NCBI RefSeq assembly: GCF_002343915.1
Contig: NZ_NETK01000001.1
Coordinates: 434,001 to 498,000 of the forward strand
DNA from: Nannocystis exedens
GTDB lineage: Bacteria; Myxococcota_A; Polyangia; Nannocystales; Nannocystaceae
DNA: 64,000 nucleotides
Direction: 5' to 3'
Under the pieces are notes generated by a model, which did no database searches, had not been told where the DNA came from, and saw only the letters and a list, made by a program, of their open reading frames with translations. Positions 9,331-16,900 of this stretch are shown here, in pieces (the stretch's first letter is position 1; each line of letters opens with the position of its first letter). The position numbers were made by a program, and so were the translations under genes.

Positions 9331-10011
9331 TCAAGAGTGCGGCGGGGTCACCTGTCCGCCGGACAGCGCGAAGGCCGTCACGGCGATGACCGCGATCACC
9401 AGGCACACCGCGATCCACATCAGCGTGCGGCTCTGCGGGATCCGGTTGAGCGCGCGCAGCATGTCGAGCGACTGGGCGCCGACGCGATAGACCGCCTGCA
9501 ACGCCGCGTTGGGGTTGGGCTCCGCGGCCGCCGCTGGGGCCGCCGCCAGCGCCGCCGGACGGTTGGCGGACTCGGTGGCCGGCTTCGACTTCGCTCCCTC
9601 GGCGCGAGCCGGCTTGCGCGGCCCGTTGACGGCCTGGACCGGCGCGGAGGCCCGCTGAGCCGCGTGCGGCGGGCGACGCGTCGTCCGCTGCGCGGACGCC
9701 TTCTGGGCCTGCAGGTGGTCTTGGAGCAACCCGGCGACGGTGTCCGGGTCGAGGCTCAGCGAGCGCGCGCAGCAGCGGAAGAACCCGCGGACGAACACCG
9801 GACCGGGCAACGCGCTGAACCGATCTTCTTCGAGCGCTTCGAGGCTGGGGCGAGGGATCTTGGTCTCGAGCGCCAGTTGCTCGACGCTTATTCCGCGGCG
9901 CTGTCGCGCTTCCCGGATGTAACGGCCCGGCGACGGCGGTCCCTCATGCACCTCGGCGCCCTCGGTGGGTTGGGTGCTGACGATCCGGAGGCGGCCCGTG
10001 GGAACTCGCAT
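9331..10011 (-). CDS. RodZ-like membrane-anchored HTH protein
   Basis: 226 residues from ATG 10011; a much longer open frame upstream lacks protein-like sequence, so I used this start. Residues about 27-90 form an HTH_25/RodZ-type helix-turn-helix (GRYIREARQRRGISVEQLA, then ALPGPVFVRGFFR). An Ala/Pro/Arg-rich linker follows, then a single transmembrane helix near the C-terminus (LMWIAVCLVIAVIAVTAFAL). Only about 10 residues lie beyond it, so the periplasmic domain of true RodZ is missing. RodZ links MreB to the cell-wall machinery, but related short proteins exist with unknown roles. A 13-bp dyad TGTCC-GCC-GGACA falls in its last codons near 9353. Confidence 0.75.
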   Translation of the reverse strand: MRVPTGRLRIVSTQPTEGAEVHEGPPSPGRYIREARQRRGISVEQLALETKIPRPSLEALEEDRFSALPGPVFVRGFFRCCARSLSLDPDTVAGLLQDHLQAQKASAQRTTRRPPHAAQRASAPVQAVNGPRKPARAEGAKSKPATESANRPAALAAAPAAAAEPNPNAALQAVYRVGAQSLDMLRALNRIPQSRTLMWIAVCLVIAVIAVTAFALSGGQVTPPHS

Positions 10012-10426
10012 GCGCGCACATTCTGAGATCAAGCCGCGTTCGGCGGCAACCCCCCGGGCAAGCATTTTCACACCGAGGCCTACCTCCACGCGAGATTCCG
10101 GCGCAACCGTCGCCAACGGCCCCAACAGGCGAATTCGTGCCTGTACGCGGCCGAGCCGGGCAATTCTCGCGGCCCTACACGGTGTTTTTCCTGTCCGCGA
10201 CAGGCGATCTCGCCCTTGGCGTGCGTCACCCCGGCAGCGACCGAGCCGACGCTGCGAGGGAACCCGCGGCGACCTCTGCAAAACCCCCGCACGATCGCCC
10301 GTGCGCCACGATCGGCCTCTGCGCCGATTCAACTCCGCGCCCGCCGATGTGCTCGTGGTCCCGTTGTGACGCGGACACATCGCCGTCGCACTGGTCCCCC
10401 CTCGCCCCCCTCGCTATGATCAGAAC
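10012..10426. promoter_or_regulatory. 415-bp divergent intergenic region with a leaderless promoter
   Basis: This separates the divergent HTH gene and the GATase-like gene. No gene was recognised. A dyad CCTGTC-CGC-GACAGG lies at 10190-10204. On the plus strand TATGAT (10415-10420) sits exactly 6 nt before the GTG start at 10427, which would place the transcription start on the start codon. Confidence 0.45.
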
Positions 10427-11299
10427 GTGGATAACGTAGCCCTGTTTGCGCTTGTGCACGGCAATCCGGATGGTCGTGGAGTCACGGCGAATTGGCTGGC
10501 CGGAGTGCTGTCGCGCTGCTGCGAAGGCCACGGCTTCATGGCCGACGACGGGGCCGCAGCCGACCCCGCGCTCGTCCGGGCCTGGAGCGTCGGCGGCGTG
10601 CAGGGCAGCGAGACCCTCGTGCAGTCGCGACCCGTGGTCCGCGAGCTGCGCGCCGACTTCATCGCCGATTTCTTGCGCGCCCCGAGCCAGACCACCCTCG
10701 CCGCCCACGCCGTCGCGTCTTCGGGACATGGCGCGGAGGACATCCCCGTCCCGCGCCTCGGCCTGGCTCGGTTCCAGCGCTGGCTCGGCGTGCGGGCCGA
10801 GGGCGCCCTGACCGCGGACGAGCGCGACGACGCCGTCCGCGACCGCCTCAAGGCGAGCCTGCCCGACTTCCTGCAGCGCGCCCTCAGCCACTCGGGCGAC
10901 CGCGAATTGGTCGTCTTCGGCTTCCTCGCCGCCCTCCACGCGAGCGGCGACCTGAACAAGCCCTACGTCGCCCCGCCGCAAATCCGCCGCGCCCTCGCCG
11001 GCCTCGACGAGCTGCTCGGCCACCCGGCCCGGCTCAATTTGTTCGTCTGCGACGGCCGGACTCTCGGCGTCATCCACCGCGGCGGCCGCCTGCTCCTCGT
11101 CGACGCCCCCGTCCCGTCCGGCGCGCGCCGGGCCATGGCTCACGGCCCCGAGTCGCGGGTCCAGGCCTCCTTGCTGATCCACGACGACGGCCCGGCGGAC
11201 CTGCCGCCCGCGCCGGAGGGCGCCGAGCTGCGCCGCCTGCCCGAGGGGATCTTCACGCTCCACGCGCGCCAGCCTGGTCAGGTCGAGCGCGACGAATAG
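10427..11299 (+). CDS. Class II glutamine amidotransferase-like protein
   Basis: 290 residues from a GTG start. The start is supported by a TATGAT -10 box exactly 6 nt upstream. Two stretches resemble Ntn-type class II glutamine amidotransferases of the YafJ/EgtC kind: HGNPDGRGV near residue 11, and ARLNLFVCDGRTLGVIHRGG near residue 205. However, the nucleophile Cys expected at position 2 is absent (the protein begins MDNVALF), so it may be a catalytically dead relative or an unrelated protein. It is the first of a plus-strand run with the DHH and YkgJ genes. The assignment is tentative. Confidence 0.45.
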   Translation: MDNVALFALVHGNPDGRGVTANWLAGVLSRCCEGHGFMADDGAAADPALVRAWSVGGVQGSETLVQSRPVVRELRADFIADFLRAPSQTTLAAHAVASSGHGAEDIPVPRLGLARFQRWLGVRAEGALTADERDDAVRDRLKASLPDFLQRALSHSGDRELVVFGFLAALHASGDLNKPYVAPPQIRRALAGLDELLGHPARLNLFVCDGRTLGVIHRGGRLLLVDAPVPSGARRAMAHGPESRVQASLLIHDDGPADLPPAPEGAELRRLPEGIFTLHARQPGQVERDE

Positions 11300-11346
11300 C
11301 CGCTTTGGAGACGGCGCCGGACGCCCCCGGTATAAGGAGCGTCCGC

Positions 11347-12351
11347 ATGGCGGTTCATATCCTCCATCACGGCTGGTGCTTCGACGGCGCCGCCTCGGCC
11401 GCCCTGTTCGCCGCCTTCGACCGGCAGCGACACGGCCCCCGGCCATGCCGCCTGATCCCCAAGGATCACCGCCCCGGCGATCCCTACGACCCCGAGGACT
11501 TCGACGCCGACGAGGTGGCCAGCGTCGACTTCCGCTACAGCCAGCACCCGCGGCTCGCCTGGTACTTCGACCACCACGCCAGCGCCTTCCAGCTCCCCGG
11601 CGACCGCGAACATTTCCTCGCCGACGGCAGCGGCCAGAAGTTCCACGACCCGACCGCGAGCAGCTGCGCCGGGTACCTCGCCCGGATCTTGCGCGAGCGG
11701 TTCGCCTGCGACCTCTCGGCCCACGGGGAGCTGATCCGCTGGGCCGAGATCATCGACAGCGCCGCCTTCCCCGACCCGCGCATGCCGGTCGAGCTCACCG
11801 AACCGGCGCTGCTGCTCATGACCTTCGTCGAGAACAACCACGACCTCGAGCTCGGCGAGCGCTTCATCCACGACCTCCTCGCCTGCTCGCTCGCCGAGCT
11901 GGCCGCCGCCGAGTACGTCCAGCGGCTCCTGCGGCCGCGCCTCGAGCAGAACCGCCACGACATCCGCCTGATCGGCGAGACCGCGGTGGTCGACGGCGAC
12001 GTCCTTCATTACAGCCTGCTCGACCAGCCGGTCCGCGCTTACAACAAGTTCATCCCCTACTATCACCACCCGCGGATCCGCTACGTCGTCGCGCTCACCC
12101 GCGGCGCCGATCGCCGGATCAAGCTGACCGCCGGTTACAACCCCTGGCTCCCGCGTGAAGGTCGCGAGCACAGCATGGCCGCGCTGCTCGAGCCGCACGG
12201 CGGCGGCGGTCACCCGTACGTCGCCGGTTGCAGCTTCGCCGCCGACGACGAGGACCGCGCCGTCGCCGTCCAGCGCGCAATTACCGCCGTCCTCCGCGGC
12301 AGCCGGGCACCCGGACCCTCCGCAGCCCGTCGCACGCATTCCGACGCCTGA
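11347..12351 (+). CDS. DHH family phosphoesterase
   Basis: 334 residues from ATG 11347, preceded by a good ribosome-binding site AAGGAG at 11334-11339. Metal-binding motifs of the DHH superfamily are present: HHGWCFDG with Asp13, FDHHAS with the DHH at residues 75-77, and a C-terminal DHHA1-type GGGGH near residue 283. Such proteins hydrolyse phosphodiester or pyrophosphate bonds using Mn2+/Mg2+; substrates range from oligonucleotides to cyclic dinucleotides and cannot be fixed from the sequence. No membrane segment. It lies 47 bp after the GATase-like gene and 30 bp before the YkgJ-type gene. Confidence 0.88.
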   Translation: MAVHILHHGWCFDGAASAALFAAFDRQRHGPRPCRLIPKDHRPGDPYDPEDFDADEVASVDFRYSQHPRLAWYFDHHASAFQLPGDREHFLADGSGQKFHDPTASSCAGYLARILRERFACDLSAHGELIRWAEIIDSAAFPDPRMPVELTEPALLLMTFVENNHDLELGERFIHDLLACSLAELAAAEYVQRLLRPRLEQNRHDIRLIGETAVVDGDVLHYSLLDQPVRAYNKFIPYYHHPRIRYVVALTRGADRRIKLTAGYNPWLPREGREHSMAALLEPHGGGGHPYVAGCSFAADDEDRAVAVQRAITAVLRGSRAPGPSAARRTHSDA

Positions 12352-12381
12352 GCCCGCGGCCTCTGGTATCCCGTCGCCTGC

Positions 12382-12945
12382 GTGAGCGACCCCGACCGAC
12401 CTGCCCTCGCGGCCATCCTCGTCCAGCTCCGCGGCCGCGTCGACGCCCACTTCGCCGCCGCCCAGGCGCGCATGCCCGAGGCGTTCGCCTGCCGGGCGGG
12501 CTGCGACAGCTGCTGCCACCAGCGCTTCGGCGTGTACGCCGCCGAGGCCGAGCCGATCCGGAGGGCGCTGGCCGACCTGGCCGTCCGGACACCTGTCCTT
12601 CGCAACAGGATCCGAGAGCAAGCCGACGATCCGGCTCATCGGCACCACTGCGCTCTCCTCGTCGACGGCGCCTGCGCCGTCTACGCCGAACGGCCGATGA
12701 TCTGCCGCTCGCACGGCCTGCCGATCGCCGTCGCCGACCCCGCGCCGCGCGTCGACCACTGCCCCCTGAACTTCACTTCCGGGCCGCCGCCCCGCGAGAG
12801 CGTCCTGCGCCTCGACGCCGTCAACCAGCCGCTCGCCGTGCTGGCCACGCTCTGGGACCGCGCCGAGGGCCAGGGAGATCGCTCCCCCGTTCGCGTCGAC
12901 CTGGCCGACCTCGCCCGCGAGCCCGATCCGCCGACAAACCCCTGA
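12382..12945 (+). CDS. YkgJ family cysteine cluster protein
   Basis: 187 residues from GTG 12382. The N-terminal motif C37-x3-C41-x2-C44-C45 (CRAGCDSCC) and a later CAVYAERPMICRSHG define the YkgJ/CxxCxxCC family, thought to bind zinc or an iron-sulfur cluster; its function is generally unknown. Another cysteine is in DHCPLNF. It closes the plus-strand run that begins at 10427. A dispersed dyad (CCTG at 12592, CAGG at 12606) lies inside the gene and is translated in frame. Confidence 0.85.
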   Translation: MSDPDRPALAAILVQLRGRVDAHFAAAQARMPEAFACRAGCDSCCHQRFGVYAAEAEPIRRALADLAVRTPVLRNRIREQADDPAHRHHCALLVDGACAVYAERPMICRSHGLPIAVADPAPRVDHCPLNFTSGPPPRESVLRLDAVNQPLAVLATLWDRAEGQGDRSPVRVDLADLAREPDPPTNP

Positions 12946-13047
12946 TCCGGCGGCCGGAACCCCTCTTCAGCGCCCGGCCGCCCCGCGCGCCGCCCGGGCC
13001 TCGCCCCTTCGCCCGTCGACAATCGTGCGCGGCCCTGCAAAAAGTCG

Positions 13048-13076
13048 TTGACGCGCGTCCGGCAGAGAAGTAAAAG
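13048..13076 (+). promoter_or_regulatory. Promoter of the initiator tRNA
   Basis: A -35 box TTGACG at 13048-13053 and a -10 box TAAAAG at 13071-13076 are separated by exactly 17 bp. The predicted start near 13083 is about 6 nt before the mature tRNA. Confidence 0.7.
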
Positions 13077-13088
13077 CAAGTCCCTCGC

Positions 13089-13162
13089 TGCGGGGTGGAG
13101 CAGCCAGGTAGCTCGCCGGGCTCATAACCCGGAGGTCATGGGTTCAAATCCCGTCCCCGCTA
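13089..13162 (+). tRNA. Initiator tRNA-fMet (CAU)
   Basis: 74 nt with anticodon CAT in the loop CTCATAA. It has the three hallmarks of the bacterial initiator: no Watson-Crick pair at positions 1:72 (T13089 against T13161), three G:C pairs closing the anticodon stem (GGG/CCC), and A11:U24 in the D stem. The rest matches E. coli tRNA-fMet closely (GGTTCAAATCC in the T arm). CCA is not encoded: position 73 is followed by CTC. The usual unpaired base 1 is C; here it is T. Confidence 0.96.
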
Positions 13163-13170
13163 CTCTTAAG

Positions 13171-13207
13171 AAGGGCCCGTTCGCAAGAACGGGCCCTTCG
13201 TTTTTTT
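13171..13207 (+). terminator. Intrinsic terminator of the initiator tRNA
   Basis: A perfect 12-bp stem AAGGGCCCGTTC/GAACGGGCCCTT with a GCAA loop is followed after CG by seven T residues (13201-13207). It is the clearest factor-independent terminator in the window. Confidence 0.95.
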
Positions 13208-13558
13208 ACGCCTCCAGCCGCGCCGACGCGCCTGCATCGACAGCGAGCCGAGCAGCCGTCGCTCGTGACCGCGGCGAGCGCTGACGGAGCGCAGTGCACT
13301 CCGCGGCAGAGCGGAGGGGGTCGGGAACTGCGCGGCCCGAGTGACGCGTCGACGGCACGATCTCGGGCTTCGCGCCTCACCCGCGAGGGCCCAGGCCGCC
13401 CGTGATTTTCACCCGCTCGCGCGGCGAGAATGGGCCTTCCTCGAGCGAGCCCTCGCGAGCCCTCGCGCCCGCCTCTCGCGCCTCGCTCCGCTCGCGCCCG
13501 GGGCCGCCCGCGATTTTCACCCGCTCGCGTAGCGAGATTGGGCCACACTGGTTCGGGC
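13208..13558. repeat. Intergenic direct repeat with a conserved hairpin
   Basis: No gene is supported. A 43-bp sequence containing CGATTTTCACCCGCTCGC occurs at 13394-13436 and again at 13502-13544, exactly 108 bp apart, with a few differences. Each copy contains the small inverted repeat CTCGC-NNN-GCGAG: the arms are identical while the loop differs (GCG against GTA). This resembles a REP-type element. Confidence 0.6.
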
Positions 13559-13954
13559 GTGGCGATCGAGTTTCTCACCGCGGCGCGGCGGATCGTCCTC
13601 GACGTCGCCGACATCGTCGCGGACGACGGCGATCGGCCGCCGACGCTGCTCGACGCCGTGCGGGCGGCCCGGTTGCCGCTCGGACAGAGCTGCCGCGGCG
13701 AGGGGGTCTGTCGCAGTTGCGCCGTCGACGTCGAGGTCGGGCTCGCGGCGCTCCCGCAGCCGAGCGCCCTCGAGGTGCGATTCGGTTTCACCGGCGCGCG
13801 CCGGCTCGCGTGTCAGGTCGCGCTCCCTGCGGCGCAGGAGCTCGTCCGGCTCCATCATTCCGCCTGGGGCCGTCCGCCCGCGTCGTCCGGGGGCTCAACT
13901 TCTGCGCCGTTGTCCGGCCCTGGTGGGGCCGTGGATGATAGGCTAGAGCCCTGA
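13559..13954 (+). CDS. Adrenodoxin-type 2Fe-2S ferredoxin
   Basis: 131 residues from GTG 13559; sequence upstream of this codon is repeat DNA, not protein-like. Cys45, Cys51, Cys54 (C-x5-C-x2-C, in SCRGEGVCRSC) and Cys85 form the cluster ligands of the adrenodoxin-like 2Fe-2S fold. It should act as a small soluble one-electron carrier. The last 30 residues are a Ser/Pro/Gly tail beyond the fold. Its stop is only 3 nt before the tamB start, so it probably heads the operon, although a functional link with outer-membrane assembly is not known. Its redox partner is not evident here. Confidence 0.8.
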   Translation: MAIEFLTAARRIVLDVADIVADDGDRPPTLLDAVRAARLPLGQSCRGEGVCRSCAVDVEVGLAALPQPSALEVRFGFTGARRLACQVALPAAQELVRLHHSAWGRPPASSGGSTSAPLSGPGGAVDDRLEP

Positions 13955-13957
13955 ATC

Positions 13958-16900
13958 GTGGCCAGAGCCGGCGGAACGGGCAGCGCATGGCAGCGGGAGG
14001 CCGATCTCCTCGCTGACGGCCGGGTGCGCCTCGAACGGCTGTGCAACAGCCGTCGCTTCCGTCACCTCTTCCCTGGCGGACCGAACCTCGCCCTCCTGCT
14101 CGACGCCTACCAGGACCTGCAGCGCCAGCGCCTGGTCGGGCGGATCGCCCCCGGCGATTTGCGCGGAGCGCGCCGCCACCTTCGCAAGCAGCTGCGGCGG
14201 CGGGTGCGGGAGGAGGCCGTCGAGCGCTCCTTGCGGCTCGCCTATCGGATCCCCCTCGCCCGGCCGCGGCCGTTTCGGGCCGACCTCCCGCCGATCGTCG
14301 AGAAGGCGCTCGAGGCGGTCGACGACGACGTCGAGCCGCGGGTCCGCGAGCACGTCCTCGGGCAGGTCGACGGCGATGTCCCGGGTCCCGACGTCGACCC
14401 GCGGCTTCACCACGGCTTCGGCCAGCTGCGCGAGGCCCTCGTCTTCCACGCGCTCGCGCACCCCGACGAGATCGGCGCGCTGCACCCTCAGGTCCTGCGC
14501 TTCGCCGCCTCGCCGCAGCCGGTCCGGCGGCAGAACCCGCTGCTGCGGTTCCTCTTCATCAAGCTGCCGATCTCGTTCGTCCTCGGCTTCCTCGGCCTCT
14601 TCAGCGTCATCTACGTCGTCGCTTACTTCTTCGTCAACGACGCCACCCTGGGCCGGATCCTCACCGTCGTCATCGACAAGCAGATCAACGGCCGGCTCGA
14701 GCTCGGCAGCGTCCACTGGCGGCCCGACCTCATCATCGACCTCATCACCGGTCAGCCGCACCACGCCACCGTCACCGGCATCAAGCTGTGGCGCGGCTAC
14801 ATGAAGCAGGACATGCCGGAGCCGGACACCGTCATCGCCGAGTGCGACGGGCCGGTCGACGCCGAGCTCATCCTGCACGAGATCATCCCGTGGAACCGCT
14901 TCCTCGTGCCGGCGGTGCTCGAGGTCCCGTGGGTCCTCCACTTCACCGACATCTGGACCGACGCGCCGATGCGGCTCGACGTGTCCGAGATCAAGACCCA
15001 CTACGCCGACGGCACCGAGGCCTGGATCGTCGACCTCGTCGAGGCCTTCGGGCCCGGCGTCGGCCCTTACCCGGTGCTCAACACCCGCGCGCTGAGCATC
15101 CGCATCGACCACACCGACCTCGCCGAGCTCGCGCTCGACCTCGACTTCCGCGGTCAGACCGGCTGGCAGACCGAGCTCGCGCTCGCGGACGTCGGCGCCG
15201 TCCTCGTGTTCGAGGGCCTGCACCCCAAGAAGCCGCCGCCGATCAAGAAGCCGCTGCAGTTCGACCTCAACGCGCTCGCCACCACCGGCGTCGCCCGGAT
15301 CACCGCGCTCGGCTACGAGCTGCCGATCGAGAACCTCAAGCTCGAGGAGTTCGCGTCGGGCGGCGACGGCCCGCTGGGCGACATCCGGATCCGCGCCGAG
15401 GGCGAGATCGGCGGCTCGCACGGCATCTTGCGCGGGTGGCTCCGCGACATCTTCACCGCCGGCAAGCGCAGCGTCGACGTCACCGCCCTGTTCTCGGACG
15501 CCGGCCCGATCGGTCGCCTGATCACCCGCGTCCACGGCCTCGCCGACCCGATGATCGACGCCTTCGGCGCGCCGGCGCAGCTGGCCTTCCGCGGCCCCTT
15601 CAACGACATCCGGATCGGCCTCGCCGCCTCCGGCGTGAACCTCAACTTCTTTACCGACCCGAACGTCGACTGGGCGATCAAGGACGCCGCCATCGACGCC
15701 ACCCTGGCCCGCGACCCCGTCCCCGACACCTGGACGCAGTACATCCCGGCCGGCGAGGAGCGGTGGATCCTCGACATCGCCCGCTTCGAAGGACATGTCC
15801 TCGGAGGCAGGTTCCACCTGCGCGAGCACGAGGCGCGCAACCACCTCGTCCTCGGCGTCGGCCCCGAGCGGCGCATGCTGCTGGCCGCGCAGACCCAGCT
15901 GCAGGACATCGACCCCGGCGAGCTCGTCGCCGCCGGCGGCACCCGGGCCATGCTCGCCGGCACCGCCTCGGGCAAGCTCGACGTCCGGGAGTTCGCGCTC
16001 GACCTCGGCGCCCCCGCGCCCACCACCAGCGAAGAAGGACCTGTCCCCCAGGCCACCCCGGCCGACGTCACCGGCGCCGACGCGCCCGAGGCGCCGCCGA
16101 GCAAGAAGACCGGCAAGACCCGGCCGAAGACGCGGGGCGAGGGCGCCGAGCCGGTCGCCGACGTCCTCGCGGGCGCCGCCGAGAGCGTCCCGCCGGCCGA
16201 GGAGAAGTCGCCGCTCGACCGCATCGTGCTCGAGATCGGCGGCCTCAAGATCGAGCGGCGGCGCGGCAACGACGGCCTGCCGCGGCGGATCCGCCTCGAC
16301 GGCGGCGTCGTCCTCGACCGCGACGACGGCCTCGACCTCGCCGACCTGCTCGTCACCGTCGACGGCGCCACCCTCAGCGTCGACGGCGGCCTCGACGCCA
16401 GGTTCGCCACCCTCAAGCCGACCGACATCAAGCTCAAGATCAGCGACGGCAAGGCGTTCTTCGCCAGCATCGGCCAGAGCCCGTTCGTCGAGCGGCTGCA
16501 GGCCGGCCTCACCGTCTACGGCCCGATCGGTCGCCCGAGCGGCCGCAACGGCTCGCTGCAGCTCTCGGACGTCGGCCAGGGCCAGTTCGCGGTGCAGAAC
16601 ATCCGCGACGTCTCGCTCGGCCTGCACGACGGCGTGCTCAGCCTGAAGAGTCAGCGGGCCACCGTGCTCGGCGGCGCCGGGGCGCTCGACGTCGACGTCG
16701 GCCTGTTCGACGGCAAGGGCGTCAGCAGCGATCCGACCCTGCGCGCCACCGTCGACCTCACCGGCGTCGAGCTCGACCGGCTCGCCGGCGACACCATCGG
16801 CGGCAAGGCGGACGTCCGGCTCGAGATCGGCGACGACGCCAAGCGCCCGGTCCCGCTGTCGCAGTTCCAGGCCCGCGGCGCCGTCTCGGTGCCCGAGCTC

